64,000 nt of DNA, taken from positions 62,001 through 126,000 of the forward strand of contig JADQBB010000001.1 in assembly GCA_016903695.1 (NCBI GenBank). The letters run 5' to 3'. Origin of the DNA: Chlorogloea purpurea SAG 13.99 (GTDB lineage: Bacteria; Cyanobacteriota; Cyanobacteriia; Cyanobacteriales; Microcystaceae). A program made the position numbers and the translations under genes. Shown here in pieces: positions 26,203 to 37,641 of the stretch (positions are counted from its first letter, which is position 1; each line of letters begins with the position of its first letter). The notes under the pieces were generated by a model. That model was not told the origin of the DNA. It searched no databases and was given only the letters and a program-made list of their open reading frames with translations.

Positions 26203-29200
26203 ATGAGCGTGCTTGTCGAATCTCCTGATCTAGCCCTACAAATTTTTAAAACATCAGATCTGTTCCTGCATCAACGACTGAAGCTGGTCGAAGACCTGTG
26301 GGAAGAAGTATTACTCTCCGAATGTGGTCAAGAGTTGGTAGATTTATTGAAACAACTGCGGGCCATGTGTTCCCCCGAAGGACAAGCGCCGGAAATCCCG
26401 CAATCATCATCGATCGATCAAATAATCGAAAACCTGGAATTAAACGAAGCCATCAAAGCGGCCCGTGCTTTCGCCCTTTATTTCCAGTTGATCAACATCG
26501 TCGAACAACACTACGAACAGAGAGACCAATTACTCTCCCGACGGGCTAGTTATCACGATTCGGAGATAGAGGGGAAAAATAACACCGCCTCCCCCGAAGA
26601 CACGGAGTTATTAACCTCGGCGGTGGGGGCGAGATGGTTAGAAAAAAGTTTAACCGATGGTCAGGGGGCCTCACCGAAAGCCGGGTTATTTCACTGGTTA
26701 CTACCCTATCTCAAAGACTTGAACGTTCCGCCCCAACAGATCCAGCGCCTGATCGACCAACTGGATATAAAATTGGTGTTTACCGCCCACCCCACAGAAA
26801 TCGTTCGTCACACCATCCGACTCAAACAAAGAAGAATTTCTAATGTCCTCAAAAAAATCGACCAAGCCGAGGAATTTTTCCGCAGCATGGGGCTGAATAG
26901 TTCTTGGGAAGCCGAAGCCGCCATACAACAGCTAAAAGAAGAAATCCGACTGTGGTGGCGTACTGACGAATTACACCAATTCAAGCCCACCGTCCTCGAT
27001 GAGGTGGATTATGCCCTACACTACTTCGATGAGGTGTTGTTCGACGCTATCCCGCAACTGGCGGTTCGATTCAAACAGGCCTTGGAAGCTTCTTTCCCTA
27101 GCTTGAAACCCCCGAAGAATAATTTCTGTCACTTCGGGTCGTGGGTAGGGGGCGATAGAGACGGCAATCCCTCAGTAACTCCCGAAGTAACCTGGTCTAC
27201 CGCTTGTTATCAGCGCAAGATGGTGTTAGAAAAATACATAAGTTCGATCCGCCATCTTAGCAATCTCTTGAGTCCTTCCCTTCACTGGTGCGATGTCCTG
27301 CCGGAGTTATTGGACTCCCTAGAGCAAGATAAACAGCAAATGCCAGATATATACAACGAACTGGCCATACGCTACCGTCAAGAACCGTATCGCCTGAAAT
27401 TGGCCTTCATACAAAAACGTTTGGAAAATACGCGCGATCGCAATAATCGCCTCGCCAATCCCGAAGAGCGACAGATTCTCATTAAAGTTAGCGAACCCAA
27501 CGTGTATCGATGGGGCGTGGACTTCCTGAAAGAGTTGAGATTGATCGCCCAAAGCTTAGCCATCACGGGATTGAAGTGTCAGGAATTAGAAAACCTCATC
27601 TGTCAGGTAGAAATCTTCGGTTTCACCCTAGCTCAATTGGACTTCCGCCAAGAATCAACCCGTCATGCTGAAGCGATAGACGATATATCGGGCTATCTGG
27701 GAGTTTTAAGCAAGCCCTACATTCAGATGACCGACGAGGAGAAAACAGCCTGGTTAGCAGAAGAATTAAGCACCCGTCGCCCCCTGATTCCCCAAGAGAT
27801 GCCCTTTTCCGAGAGAACCTGCGAAACCATAGAAACTCTGAGGATATTGCGCGCCCTGCAACAGGAATTCGGCCCGGAAATCTGTCAAACCTATATCATC
27901 AGCATGACCAACGAGGCCAGCGACGTGCTGGAAGTGCTATTACTGGCTCAAGAGGCGGGATTGTACGACCCGGCCACCAGTAGCGCGGCATTAAGAATCG
28001 TTCCCCTGTTTGAGACCGTAGACGACTTGAAACACGCTCCGGGTATCATGCGGACTTTGTTCGACCTACCCCTATATCGGGCGGCTCTGGCCGGTAGTTA
28101 CGAGCATCTAGCCAAGTTACGGGGGGGAGAGGTTAAGGAGGAGTTAGCCCAACCACCACTGCAACCCCTCAATCTTCAAGAGATCATGGTGGGTTATTCC
28201 GACAGTAATAAGGATTCAGGTTATCTCAGCAGTAACTGGGAGATTCATAAAGCCCAAAAAGCCCTACAGAATGTGTGTCAAGAATACGGCGTGGATTTAC
28301 GGCTGTTCCACGGTAGGGGCGGTTCCGTGGGCAGGGGCGGCGGCCCGGCTTACGCGGCGATTCTAGCCCAACCTCGATCGACCGTGAACGGCAGAATTAA
28401 AATTACCGAACAAGGTGAGGTGTTAGCTTCTAAATATTCCCTCCCGGAATTAGCCCTGTACAATCTGGAAACCGCGGTGACAGCAGTGGTGCAGGCTAGT
28501 CTCCTGGGTAGCGGTTTCGATGACATCGAGCCGTGGAATAAGATCATGGAAGAGTTATCGGGTTGGTCAAGGGAAGCTTATCGCAGTTTGATCTATGAAG
28601 ACCCGGATTTTATCGATTTCTTCACTTCGGTAACTCCCATTCAAGAGATTAGTCTACTACAAATTAGTTCCCGCCCCGCCAGACGTAAGAGCGGGCAACA
28701 GGATTTAAGTACCTTGAGGGCGATTCCCTGGGTATTCAGTTGGACTCAAACGCGTTTTCTCCTCCCCGCTTGGTATGGAGTCGGTACGGCTTTAGAGAAA
28801 TTTCTCGACGCTGACCCGGAGGAAAATTTAAAGCTGTTGCGATATTTTTACTTCAAATGGCCTTTCTTTAGAATGGTGATTTCCAAAGCGGAGATGACTT
28901 TATCAAAAGTGGATCTACAGATAGCCAATCACTATATGCGGGAGTTATCCAAGCCAGAAGATATTGAACGTTTCGAGCGGATATTCACGCAAATCTCGGA
29001 CGAGTATTATCGCTCTTGTGACATCATCCTCCGCTTGACGGGACATAAACGGCTTTTGGATGGTGATTTAAGTTTACAGCGATCGGTACAACTGAGAAAC
29101 GGGACGATCGTCCCCCTGGGTTTCCTACAGGTGTCTCTACTTAAGCGTCTCCGTCAGTATTCCCATCAAGCGCAATCGGGTATTATCCATTTCCGCTACT

Positions 29201-29274
29201 CGAAAGAGGAGTTATTAAGGGGTGCTTTATTGACTATCAACGGTATCGCGGCGGGTATGAGAAATACCGGTTGA
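26203..29274 (+). CDS. ppc: Phosphoenolpyruvate carboxylase
   Basis: A 1023-residue enzyme that adds bicarbonate to PEP to make oxaloacetate, the main anaplerotic carbon entry in cyanobacteria. The catalytic histidine lies in [13 protein letters not shown] (about residue 197), the second histidine and arginine in [14 protein letters not shown] (about 702-715), and other blocks are [12 protein letters not shown] and FVPLGFLQ-like sequence near the C-terminus, which ends in the conserved RNTG. The length is typical for cyanobacteria. Transcription ends at a strong bidirectional hairpin shared with glgC. Confidence 0.98.
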   Translation: MSVLVESPDLALQIFKTSDLFLHQRLKLVEDLWEEVLLSECGQELVDLLKQLRAMCSPEGQAPEIPQSSSIDQIIENLELNEAIKAARAFALYFQLINIVEQHYEQRDQLLSRRASYHDSEIEGKNNTASPEDTELLTSAVGARWLEKSLTDGQGASPKAGLFHWLLPYLKDLNVPPQQIQRLIDQLDIKLVFTAHPTEIVRHTIRLKQRRISNVLKKIDQAEEFFRSMGLNSSWEAEAAIQQLKEEIRLWWRTDELHQFKPTVLDEVDYALHYFDEVLFDAIPQLAVRFKQALEASFPSLKPPKNNFCHFGSWVGGDRDGNPSVTPEVTWSTACYQRKMVLEKYISSIRHLSNLLSPSLHWCDVLPELLDSLEQDKQQMPDIYNELAIRYRQEPYRLKLAFIQKRLENTRDRNNRLANPEERQILIKVSEPNVYRWGVDFLKELRLIAQSLAITGLKCQELENLICQVEIFGFTLAQLDFRQESTRHAEAIDDISGYLGVLSKPYIQMTDEEKTAWLAEELSTRRPLIPQEMPFSERTCETIETLRILRALQQEFGPEICQTYIISMTNEASDVLEVLLLAQEAGLYDPATSSAALRIVPLFETVDDLKHAPGIMRTLFDLPLYRAALAGSYEHLAKLRGGEVKEELAQPPLQPLNLQEIMVGYSDSNKDSGYLSSNWEIHKAQKALQNVCQEYGVDLRLFHGRGGSVGRGGGPAYAAILAQPRSTVNGRIKITEQGEVLASKYSLPELALYNLETAVTAVVQASLLGSGFDDIEPWNKIMEELSGWSREAYRSLIYEDPDFIDFFTSVTPIQEISLLQISSRPARRKSGQQDLSTLRAIPWVFSWTQTRFLLPAWYGVGTALEKFLDADPEENLKLLRYFYFKWPFFRMVISKAEMTLSKVDLQIANHYMRELSKPEDIERFERIFTQISDEYYRSCDIILRLTGHKRLLDGDLSLQRSVQLRNGTIVPLGFLQVSLLKRLRQYSHQAQSGIIHFRYSKEELLRGALLTINGIAAGMRNTG

Positions 29275-29326
29275 TGCGGGTAAGCGCTACGAGCTTAACA
29301 AGCTCTGCAAAACTTGCTCATAAATA

Positions 29327-29361
29327 ATTAATATAAGGAGGTATCACCTCCTTATATTAAT
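29327..29361. terminator. Bidirectional terminator between ppc and glgC
   Basis: A perfect 16-bp inverted repeat (29327-29342 with 29346-29361, loop ATC), AT-rich at the base and GC-rich near the loop (AAGGAGGT/ACCTCCTT). It is placed between two convergent genes and can serve both strands. Confidence 0.85.
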
Positions 29362-29376
29362 AAATGAATATGACAG

Positions 29377-30666
29377 CTAAATTACCGTACCATCACCGAT
29401 CGTGGCATTTTTGAAGACGACGATAATACCGCTCCGAATATAAAAGCCTTGGTCTTCGCGACTGGCTTCTTCCACCCGGTCTTTATTGAGTAGCAGAACG
29501 TTCTTACCTATACGAGCATTTTTATCGACGATCGCCCGGCGGATAGTAGAACCAGCACCGATTCCCATGGGAATTTTACCCTCTTTCAGTAACGCTTCCC
29601 TCTCGCTGTAGGATTCGTAAAAATCCGAACCCATGAGCATGGTATCCTCGATCGAGCAGTTCGTTTCTATCCTAGTACGGATGCCCAAAATCGAGTGATG
29701 GATACGACAATCCTTGATAATACAACCTTCACTGATCATCGATTCCGTCACCGTACAATTTTGCATTTTTGTCGGCGGCAGATAACGGGGACGGGTATAG
29801 ATCGGGTATTTTTCATCGTAGAAACTAAAAGGGGGTTTCGGTTGTTGGGTCAGGGCTAAATTAGACTCATAAAAAGCCTCGATCGTCCCTATATCTTCCC
29901 AGTAACCTTTAAACAGATACGCCTGTAAATTGTAATCCTGGGCTGCTGCCGGAATAATTTCCTTACCGAAATCCGTTTGTTCCTTATTAGCGTTTAACAG
30001 TTCGACGAGAACATCCTTTTTAAAAACATAAATACCCATCGAGGCGATATAGGGACTTTGATAAGCTTGATCAGGACTCAAACCCAGAACGGTAGTGTCC
30101 ACTCGCATTTTCTGCAAAGCTTCCCCTTTAGGCTTCTCGCAAAAATCGACGATACGACCTCGCTCGTCGATCTTCATCACCCCGAAACTCGAAGCGCGAC
30201 GCTCATCGATCGGCACCACCGAAAGAGTAATATCGGCGTTAGTTTCCCGGTGACGCTTGATAAATTTACCGTAATCCATACGATATAAATGGTCGCCAGA
30301 GAGGATCAAATATTCATCCACATCCCACTCTTGTATCAACCAGAGATACTGCCTCACCGCGTCAGCAGTGCCTTGAAACCACTGGGGAGAATCCACGGTT
30401 TGCTGGGCCGCCAACACCTCGACGAATCCGTCATTAAAACTACCGAAATTATAGGTACGGGTTAGATGACGATTGAGAGAAGCGGAATTGAACTGGGTTA
30501 AAACATAAATTTTCAGTATTTCTGAATTAATGCAATTACTCACGGGAATATCGATCAAACGATACTTGCCCGCGAGGGGAACCGCAGGCTTAGCCCGAAG
30601 TTTCGTAAGAGGATATAAACGCGTACCTGCGCCACCTCCAAGAATAATCGCTAATACTTTTTTCAC
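29377..30666 (-). CDS. glgC: Glucose-1-phosphate adenylyltransferase
   Basis: A 429-residue ADP-glucose pyrophosphorylase that makes the glucosyl donor for glycogen. The nucleotidyltransferase domain begins [28 protein letters not shown]; later blocks are [12 protein letters not shown] (about 123), [20 protein letters not shown] and [16 protein letters not shown], with a C-terminal beta-helix domain. GTG at 30666 is chosen because it restores the usual VKKVLAIIL start and is preceded by a GAGG ribosome site; the 27-codon extension upstream is not conserved-looking. The enzyme is normally activated by 3-phosphoglycerate. Confidence 0.97.
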   Translation of the reverse strand: MKKVLAIILGGGAGTRLYPLTKLRAKPAVPLAGKYRLIDIPVSNCINSEILKIYVLTQFNSASLNRHLTRTYNFGSFNDGFVEVLAAQQTVDSPQWFQGTADAVRQYLWLIQEWDVDEYLILSGDHLYRMDYGKFIKRHRETNADITLSVVPIDERRASSFGVMKIDERGRIVDFCEKPKGEALQKMRVDTTVLGLSPDQAYQSPYIASMGIYVFKKDVLVELLNANKEQTDFGKEIIPAAAQDYNLQAYLFKGYWEDIGTIEAFYESNLALTQQPKPPFSFYDEKYPIYTRPRYLPPTKMQNCTVTESMISEGCIIKDCRIHHSILGIRTRIETNCSIEDTMLMGSDFYESYSEREALLKEGKIPMGIGAGSTIRRAIVDKNARIGKNVLLLNKDRVEEASREDQGFYIRSGIIVVFKNATIGDGTVI

Positions 30667-30797
30667 GCTAGGAACCTCACGACTGCCTGTAACCTCTATT
30701 GGTAAAGTGTAGGACGAACGAGGATCAAATAGGTAGAGGTGAAACAAAAGTCATTACTAAAGAGTCATCAAGGCATGGATAACATAGGGGTTGAATC

Positions 30798-32201
30798 ATG
30801 GGTTTTTGGGCGAAAACATCATTAGCTGTCTTATTTGTCACCGTCGGGTCTTTTGTCCCTCCCATTACTTCACCTCTTACCTGTCATTGGCTGGCTTGGA
30901 GTGCCGATGTCCAACAATTCGGGACGAAAGGACAGAATGGTAAAAACGGTAACTCTGGCAACGCTGGTAAAAATAGCGACAATATCACCATCTTCGCCGA
31001 CGGGGCCCCGAGAACGATCGATCTATCCGGTCAGAAGGGCGGCGATGGTGGCGAGGGTAGCAACGGTACAGATGCCAATTGTGCCAATCAACCTCAAGAT
31101 GTGGCCACTAATCTGCAAGCCGCTAACGGTGGCGATGGTGGTAATGGTGGCGATGGTGGCAGCGGTGGCAACGGCGGCGACGTTACCATCTACGCGACTG
31201 ACTCCGCCTATTTACGTCAGATTACCCTCAATACGAGTGGTGGTAAAGGTGGAGGGGCGGGTAAAGCGGGTAAAGGCGGTAAAGGTTGTAAGTGCGTTAA
31301 GCCCTATTGGACGATTAAAACCTGTACTGGTAGACCAGGAGATTCTAACTATAGTTGTAGTACCCGTGAGTTCCGTTGCCAAGACGGTTTAGAAGGTAAC
31401 GGCGGTAACGGCGGGCGGGCCGGCAGAGAAGGAAGACTGGGACAGCTAACGGTTATCAATCTCTCCCGGCCTCTCACTTCCGACCAATCCAGCGCCAGTG
31501 TGCCCATGACAGAATTAAAAGATAGGGGTTATGTATTGTCAAAAAATATCTGGGAAACTCGTACAGGCGCAGGTGCGCTATTCGCCCCCGGTTCTATAGT
31601 TCAAGATCAATATCGGGCCCTCACCGAAAGAGTAGAAAAGTCTTTCATCCTTATTTGGAACGCACCTCAAGATTTCTCCCGTTACGCTGATCAACGTATC
31701 ACCCTCGCTTTGAGCGATCAAAGCGATATGAATGTGACTTTACCCGATGGTGTGTGGGTCGAGGGAACCAGTCAGAAGCGCAATAATGTCACGGAATTTA
31801 TCGTCTATAACGCGGTGTTCGAGAGGGATGTGACTCGTTTGCAGAGTAAAGGTTTAACGGGTAACGGCACTAATCTAACCGCTACTTTAGTAGATGAGGC
31901 GGATCAATCCAATCTCATCGCTACCAAGTTTAAAGTTAGATACCGGGTGAGTCGTTCCGATGATGTGGAGTTTCGCCCTCCCTCTGATTTTACTACCCGT
32001 TATGAGGGGGATGTGTCCCCCGGTTTAGTGACTCAAGAGGGGAATCAGTTTAAAATCGCCATCGGACAGCTACCGATTCCCCCGGAATATCTCCGGGGCG
32101 GCAATGGGGTAGAAGTGGAACTGACGGCGACTCGATCGTTCGCCGGTTATTCTAAAACCCAAACTCTGGCGATCCGAGATGTGATCAAAGGCTTGAGATA
32201 G
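30798..32201 (+). CDS. Secreted glycine-rich, collagen-like protein
   Basis: A 467-residue protein with an N-terminal signal segment (SLAVLFVTVGSFVPPITSP). Residues 40-215 are glycine-rich with G-x-x and GGxGG runs (KGQNGKNGNSGNAGKN, GGDGGNGGDGGSGGNGGD, AGKAGKGGKG), broken by a cysteine-bearing segment (CKCVKPYWTIKTCTG). Residues 220-467 look like a globular beta-rich domain ending in TRSFAGYSKTQTLAIRDV. It is likely an extracellular or cell-surface structural protein. A protease-like membrane gene follows after 17 bp and may act on it; that is inference. Confidence 0.7.
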   Translation: MGFWAKTSLAVLFVTVGSFVPPITSPLTCHWLAWSADVQQFGTKGQNGKNGNSGNAGKNSDNITIFADGAPRTIDLSGQKGGDGGEGSNGTDANCANQPQDVATNLQAANGGDGGNGGDGGSGGNGGDVTIYATDSAYLRQITLNTSGGKGGGAGKAGKGGKGCKCVKPYWTIKTCTGRPGDSNYSCSTREFRCQDGLEGNGGNGGRAGREGRLGQLTVINLSRPLTSDQSSASVPMTELKDRGYVLSKNIWETRTGAGALFAPGSIVQDQYRALTERVEKSFILIWNAPQDFSRYADQRITLALSDQSDMNVTLPDGVWVEGTSQKRNNVTEFIVYNAVFERDVTRLQSKGLTGNGTNLTATLVDEADQSNLIATKFKVRYRVSRSDDVEFRPPSDFTTRYEGDVSPGLVTQEGNQFKIAIGQLPIPPEYLRGGNGVEVELTATRSFAGYSKTQTLAIRDVIKGLR

Positions 32202-32218
32202 TGGCATTATGAAAGTTA

Positions 32219-33808
32219 GTGCCTATTCATCTGTTCTTCATGATCATCTCAGTGCTACAAAAAATCTCTGTTCTGCCTTATAAAAAAGTCCTATTATGGG
32301 TTTTATCGATCGTCGCCCTGATTCCCTTAGTTCTCTCCCTAGCCAGTAGCGTCAATCAACCTCAAGTACAGGCTAACTTGCAACTTTATCAAACTAATCT
32401 TAATTTGCAAGCCGCAGATTTACCTTACGATTATCTTAGCGATCGAGATAACGGCGAAAATTTAAAAATTCTGCAAACTACTCTTCTGGGGCAAAATCCT
32501 TACTCTACCGCTGACCAGCAGTATGAAGATACCAGGATTACCGCCGAGAAAAATTTAGCCTTATTACAAAAAAAATATCCACCAGAACTATTAGAAAAAA
32601 CTAGAGGTAATCCTTTAGCCGCGGAAATTAATTTACTAAAAGATCTCAAGCTTAAATTAGGAATTATTAAAGCTTATGGGGGTGATACAGGCTCTGCATT
32701 TAAACTTTGGGCGGAATTAATAAATCCTCTTAATAATCTCGTTACTAAACCTTATATCGGTAAAAATGCGTACCTCTTGACCAAATTGTGGAGCGATCCT
32801 CCTGAAGTAGTAAGCGATGCCGAGGCAAGAATTGAAAGAACTTTCAAGGGGTGGTTTCGTTACGTCACTCTCAAAAGATTATACGAGGTGCAAGGTACGA
32901 TCGAGCAATTAGCCACTTTGGAAACCGAACAGGTTGATACGGCTATTAACGCTTTGATTAAATTAACTATAGTCTCTCTTATTCCCGTAATTGGTAGCCT
33001 GTTGGGAGTGGGGATAATCATCGTTTTATTAGTACAATTATTTCTCAGAAAGGAAAAAGCTTTATTATGGATTTCTCAGGATTTAGCTTGGTCAACGCCT
33101 TGGAATGTAGAAACTTTAGTAATTGTTTTTATCTTAGGATTTTTCTTGGTGGGACAAATAATTTTACCGTTAATTTTCGGTTTAACTTGGGGGTTATTAG
33201 GGATCAATCCGGCTCGGTTTAATCTTCAGGTGAAAGCTGGCTACGTATTCATTAGTTATCTGGTCATGGCGGGGATAAGCTTATCGATACTTTATGGTGC
33301 TACCAAACCTTTCAAACCTTTACCTGCTAATTGGTTCTCGTTACGATGGTTCAGTAACTGGCTGTTATGGGGCTTGGGAGGATATTTAACGGCTCTACCT
33401 TTGGTGATCATAGTATCTTTGATAAATCAACAAATATGGCAGGGACAAGGAGGTAGCAATCCTCTTTTATCCTTAGCCTTAGAAGCCCAAGATAAAGTGG
33501 CTTTACTACTGTTCGGAATTACGGCTTCTTTAGCCGCTCCTATATTTGAAGAATGGATGTTTCGCGGGTTTCTATTGCCTTCCCTGACTCGTTACCTGCC
33601 GGTATGGGGTGCGATCGGATGCAGTAGCTTGATATTCGCTCTAGCCCACCAAAACCTATCGGAAGTTTTGCCATTGACCACATTGGGAATTGTCCTGGGA
33701 ATAGTTTATACTCGATCAAAAAACCTTCTCGCTTCTATGTTGTTACATAGCCTCTGGAATACAGGAACGCTGATGAGTTTATTTATCCTCGGTAGTAGTA
33801 GCGGTTAA
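32219..33808 (+). CDS. CPBP-family intramembrane metalloprotease (CAAX-like)
   Basis: A 529-residue membrane protein. The C-terminal 200 residues hold the CPBP (Abi/CAAX protease) motifs: EEWMFRG (about 444-450), FALAHQNL (about 471-478) and SMLLHSLWNTG with the final metal-ligand histidine and asparagine. The N-terminal 240 residues form a signal or anchor helix plus a long helical soluble domain, an extension that is common in cyanobacterial members. The start is either GTG 32219 or ATG 32240. Closely follows the glycine-rich secreted protein gene. Confidence 0.85.
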   Translation: MPIHLFFMIISVLQKISVLPYKKVLLWVLSIVALIPLVLSLASSVNQPQVQANLQLYQTNLNLQAADLPYDYLSDRDNGENLKILQTTLLGQNPYSTADQQYEDTRITAEKNLALLQKKYPPELLEKTRGNPLAAEINLLKDLKLKLGIIKAYGGDTGSAFKLWAELINPLNNLVTKPYIGKNAYLLTKLWSDPPEVVSDAEARIERTFKGWFRYVTLKRLYEVQGTIEQLATLETEQVDTAINALIKLTIVSLIPVIGSLLGVGIIIVLLVQLFLRKEKALLWISQDLAWSTPWNVETLVIVFILGFFLVGQIILPLIFGLTWGLLGINPARFNLQVKAGYVFISYLVMAGISLSILYGATKPFKPLPANWFSLRWFSNWLLWGLGGYLTALPLVIIVSLINQQIWQGQGGSNPLLSLALEAQDKVALLLFGITASLAAPIFEEWMFRGFLLPSLTRYLPVWGAIGCSSLIFALAHQNLSEVLPLTTLGIVLGIVYTRSKNLLASMLLHSLWNTGTLMSLFILGSSSG

Positions 33809-33945
33809 CACGCGCAAAATCACCGAGGTCAAAAATTACAACTAATTTTGATAGGCTACCAATTTTCTTTGAGAAAATGGGTAAGTTAAAAGTAGTGATT
33901 GACCGAACATAACTTCTCTAAGAGAATCTTGGGAAATTTGCCCCC

Positions 33946-36900
33946 ATGACAACCCAACCGCACCGACTACCAACCCAATCAGAAATTGACTGGCACCAAG
34001 TCAGTCAAATTATGCTTAAACACGCTTTACCGATCAATCCCTTGACCACTCACCCCGACGATGTGCAGGCGGAATGGGATAATATTCTTTTATCAGTGGG
34101 AGCGGTGAAAGGTTTCCTTCAAGAAAAACCAGTAATAAGCGATCGCTACAGTCAAGAAGAATTTTTTCAGAAGCTTTTGCAATCGGAAAAAAGCCAATCC
34201 CCATTAATGGGGCTCATCGGCGCGCCAGGCACGGGAAAAACTACCCTATTACACCGACTGGCTGTCTGGTTACTACAAAGTAAGCGAGGATTCCCGGTCT
34301 GGATTTCCGGCAGCGCCTTGGGTAAATTATCTCTCGCGTCCTATCTACAAGAAAGATGGCTACCCAAAGCCATGAAGCTACAAAATTATCCAATTGCCGA
34401 AGGTGCGGGAACCTTGGCCCAATTAACCGCTACAGGAAAAGTATGGCTACTGATCGATAGCGTGGAAATGTTGGATAATACTTCAGCCCAATCTCTCGAT
34501 ATTAATCTACAGCGTCAATTGCAGGACTGGGGCGAAAACGTGAAAGTGGTGATCACCGGTCACGATTACGGATGGCATAATTCTAATAATTTTCTTCTCT
34601 ATTCGCCTTTACCTTTCCAGTATCCTGAAGAAGTTAAATTTTTTATAAGCAAATGGTTGAGCCAAACATCGCTCAACTCTACCGGAGAGCAAATATCCAG
34701 CTTGATCCACGCGATCGAACAGTTCGGCGTGGTTCGGATTAAAGACCTATGGGAAACCCCCCAGAGAGTCGCTTTATTATGTCGTCTCTGGCAACAACAA
34801 TACCCCCATTTCCCCCCCAATAGCTATCTTCTTTACGATAAGTTGGTGGGTCAGTTCTATCAATGGCAAGCGGAGAAAATTCCCACATCGATCGAGCAAC
34901 AACAGTCCCTGAATCAATCTCTCTCCCAATTAGCCCTGAAATCGCTACTCGTCCAACCCGATCGAGCCTGCTTTAACTACGATCTCATCGTCCAAGTCAT
35001 AGGCGAAAATACGCCTCAATGGCAATTAGCTTTGAGGGTAGGCTGGTTGAAAGTCATCGATTCGCATCAGAAAATTTATAGTTTCGCCGATGATATTTTC
35101 TTTGAATATTTTGCGGCCAGAGCTATTAACGACGTTAACTATTTTCTTCCCCAATCACCTCAATCTTTTTGCCCTATTTTTCACGAACGGTGGCGGCGAG
35201 TAATGGGGTTCTGGTTCGGTCGGGATGATATTGATCAGACCAAAAAAGATGCCCTGCTTTTAGCTTTAAGCTCTTTTCAAGATGGTTGCCACCCACGAAA
35301 TTTATACGGTAGGCAGGCTTTATATCTGGCAGCGGCTTGTTTGTGCGAATTTCCAGAGAGTCAGTTGGGGGAAAAAATAATTCAACAGTTGTTGGATTGG
35401 ACTTTTTTGGCAAAAGAGCCTAATTCGGTACTGGCCCACTCAGCCTTGGAAGCCTTACAGAAAAGCGATCGAACTTTAGTCTTGCGGGCGTTAATCGAGT
35501 TATTGCCCGTGCGGAACGACGTTTTCAAAGCGATCGAGAAAATCGGTAAAGGTCACACCGCTACTTGTAGCACCCTCGAACGTGTTATGAACACCGCCAC
35601 CGATCCGGTTGTGAAACGTCTGTGCGCCGAGTGCCTCGGTAAGATAGACCCAGGTAACGCGGGCGCGATACAAACCTTGATCGCTATCCTCGAAAAAACG
35701 GGTTCTAACGAGCAAAGTCACGCGGCTTTATCGAGTCTGTCCAAGATCGGACACGGTAACGCCAAGTTGATCAGCGCCCTGATGCGTCGTTTACAGTTAG
35801 GGGAATCGCCCTCGGTGATGCGCCGCCTTTTCGAGTGTCTGGAAGTAGTCGGGCAGAATAACGCCACGGCGATCGCCGCCCTAGTGCAGTTGATCCGCAC
35901 CACCAGAGACCCTTTCATCCACCGTCAAGCAGCGGAAAGTTTGGAAAAAATCGATCCTGGTAATCCCACGGCGATCGCTGTCCTCATTCAATTGCTACAG
36001 TCGGGACAGACGGAAGAAATCCGTCAACAGGCGGTATATAGCTTGGGAGAAATCACCCCCAATAATAACGAGGCGATTTCTTCCCTCGTGGGTTTATTGA
36101 ACGCACCATCCTCCGTGTATACCCGCTGGCTGGCTTTAAGCAGTCTCGGAAAAATAGGCGCGGGCAACCCCAACGCCATAGAAGCAATCATCAAGGTTAT
36201 TCAAACGAGCGAAGAAATTTTATTACAGAAAGAAGCGATCGAGAGTTTGGTAAAAATCGCTCCCGACCATCCCATCGCTATCCATTCTCTCGTCAAGGTG
36301 ATCGAAAAAACCGACGATGAATCCACCCGCCGGGAAGCCGCCGAAATTCTTGGTAAATTAGACCCCGGTAATCCAGATGCAATCACCGTCTTGGTGAATC
36401 TCCTCCACAACAATAACGATGAGTTCACTCGCCGTCAAGCGGCCGTGAGTTTGGGACGTATCGACCCCAGCAATCTAGAGGCTATCTTTACCTTGGTGCA
36501 ATTGATCAAGTCGAGTCAGGATCAAGATATTAGAAGTTTAGCCGCGGAGAGTATCGGTGAGATCGGTCAGCAGAACCCGGCAGCGATCGCTACCTTGATC
36601 CGCCTGCTTAACCCGCAACAGGATAGTAATACTCTCAAGGTAGTGGCGGCAAGTTTAGGAAATATCGCCCACGGCAATCGAGAAGCTATATCCACTCTCG
36701 GTAAAATGCTAGAATTCGCCCCCGATGAATCCACGAGGCTAGAGGCGGCAGAAAGTTTGATCAGGTGTCTACCGAAAGAGCAGGTGGGAGAATTATTAAC
36801 CTACGCCCGTCAGGGGGAGAATGAAGCGGGCCTGTATCTTCTCTGGTACTGTTCGGAAAAATTGCCCTACGAAAAGTTCCTTCGCCTCTGGCGCGAATAT

Positions 36901-37398
36901 AGAGGGGGTGAATCGCCCGCGCCGGAGGTAACGGACTCTAACAGTATAACCACGCCCGATAGCGGTGAGCAATTTTCCCTTTTGTTGCGGAGTACGATCG
37001 ATCTCCATCCCCTCTTGGGAGAAAAAGTTCATCCTATTTGTATCGACAGCGGCGAGTTATTCGATGCCGATAATCCTTTGGTGGATATATACGATCAGAT
37101 GTTGACTCAGGGCTGTCCCGATTTCGACCACGGTATCCCCGATACCATATCGAAACTACGTCTTTATTGGAACGGTATCCGCCGCGCCCAACCCCAGAAA
37201 ATTTTCTGCCTCGTGTTCTACGAGAACAACCTTTGTTTCAGCCCCGATTTCTTGAATTCCCTCAGTAAATTTCCAGGGGCTATCTGTTTCGTCGGTAATG
37301 GGGCTTCCCCTTCTCTCCCCTCATTTTCCGGGTCTAAGGACGAGGTGATCGCTTCGATCGTCTCCTGGTTAGAAAAGGGGTTAGATAGCAGCTCTTGA
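33946..37398 (+). CDS. NACHT-type NTPase with HEAT repeats
   Basis: An 1150-residue STAND-like protein. After a 75-residue N-terminal helical region comes a P-loop NTPase: Walker A GAPGTGKTT (about 92-100), Walker B KVWLLIDSVEML (about 164-175) and sensor-like VVITGHDYGWH. A helical region follows to about 515, then about a dozen HEAT-like repeats with a 30-33-residue period and the theme AAESLxKIDPGNPxAI (about 520-945). The last 170 residues form a distinct alpha/beta domain (HPICIDSGELFDADNPLVDIY, KIFCLVFYENNLCF). Bacterial NACHT proteins include antiphage sensors and signalling proteins; the role here is not known. It ends 44 bp before tRNA-Asp. Confidence 0.8.
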   Translation: MTTQPHRLPTQSEIDWHQVSQIMLKHALPINPLTTHPDDVQAEWDNILLSVGAVKGFLQEKPVISDRYSQEEFFQKLLQSEKSQSPLMGLIGAPGTGKTTLLHRLAVWLLQSKRGFPVWISGSALGKLSLASYLQERWLPKAMKLQNYPIAEGAGTLAQLTATGKVWLLIDSVEMLDNTSAQSLDINLQRQLQDWGENVKVVITGHDYGWHNSNNFLLYSPLPFQYPEEVKFFISKWLSQTSLNSTGEQISSLIHAIEQFGVVRIKDLWETPQRVALLCRLWQQQYPHFPPNSYLLYDKLVGQFYQWQAEKIPTSIEQQQSLNQSLSQLALKSLLVQPDRACFNYDLIVQVIGENTPQWQLALRVGWLKVIDSHQKIYSFADDIFFEYFAARAINDVNYFLPQSPQSFCPIFHERWRRVMGFWFGRDDIDQTKKDALLLALSSFQDGCHPRNLYGRQALYLAAACLCEFPESQLGEKIIQQLLDWTFLAKEPNSVLAHSALEALQKSDRTLVLRALIELLPVRNDVFKAIEKIGKGHTATCSTLERVMNTATDPVVKRLCAECLGKIDPGNAGAIQTLIAILEKTGSNEQSHAALSSLSKIGHGNAKLISALMRRLQLGESPSVMRRLFECLEVVGQNNATAIAALVQLIRTTRDPFIHRQAAESLEKIDPGNPTAIAVLIQLLQSGQTEEIRQQAVYSLGEITPNNNEAISSLVGLLNAPSSVYTRWLALSSLGKIGAGNPNAIEAIIKVIQTSEEILLQKEAIESLVKIAPDHPIAIHSLVKVIEKTDDESTRREAAEILGKLDPGNPDAITVLVNLLHNNNDEFTRRQAAVSLGRIDPSNLEAIFTLVQLIKSSQDQDIRSLAAESIGEIGQQNPAAIATLIRLLNPQQDSNTLKVVAASLGNIAHGNREAISTLGKMLEFAPDESTRLEAAESLIRCLPKEQVGELLTYARQGENEAGLYLLWYCSEKLPYEKFLRLWREYRGGESPAPEVTDSNSITTPDSGEQFSLLLRSTIDLHPLLGEKVHPICIDSGELFDADNPLVDIYDQMLTQGCPDFDHGIPDTISKLRLYWNGIRRAQPQKIFCLVFYENNLCFSPDFLNSLSKFPGAICFVGNGASPSLPSFSGSKDEVIASIVSWLEKGLDSSS

Positions 37399-37442
37399 CA
37401 TACTAGTTTTGTTACTGCTAATATAGGAGATGTGTCAAAAAT

Positions 37443-37516
37443 GGGACTGTAGTTCAATTGGTTAGAGCACCGCCCTGTCACGGCGGAAGTTGCGGGTTCG
37501 AGCCCCGTCAGTCCCG
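37443..37516 (+). tRNA. tRNA-Asp (GTC)
   Basis: A 74-nt cloverleaf: acceptor GGGACTG/CAGTCCC, D-arm GTTC...GAGC, anticodon stem CCGCC/GGCGG with loop CTGTCAC (anticodon GTC) and T-arm GCGGG-TTCGAGC-CCCGT. The 3' CCA is not encoded. Confidence 0.97.
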
Positions 37517-37641
37517 TAATCCCAATAATAAAAGTCGAAGAAAGGGAAATAAGAAGATTCATTAGAACCCTAAAGTTAACGGGGGTGATTGAGCGCCCGC
37601 TATAGTTTTGTGCGACGCTAAAAGTTCGCTAGACTAAAACC

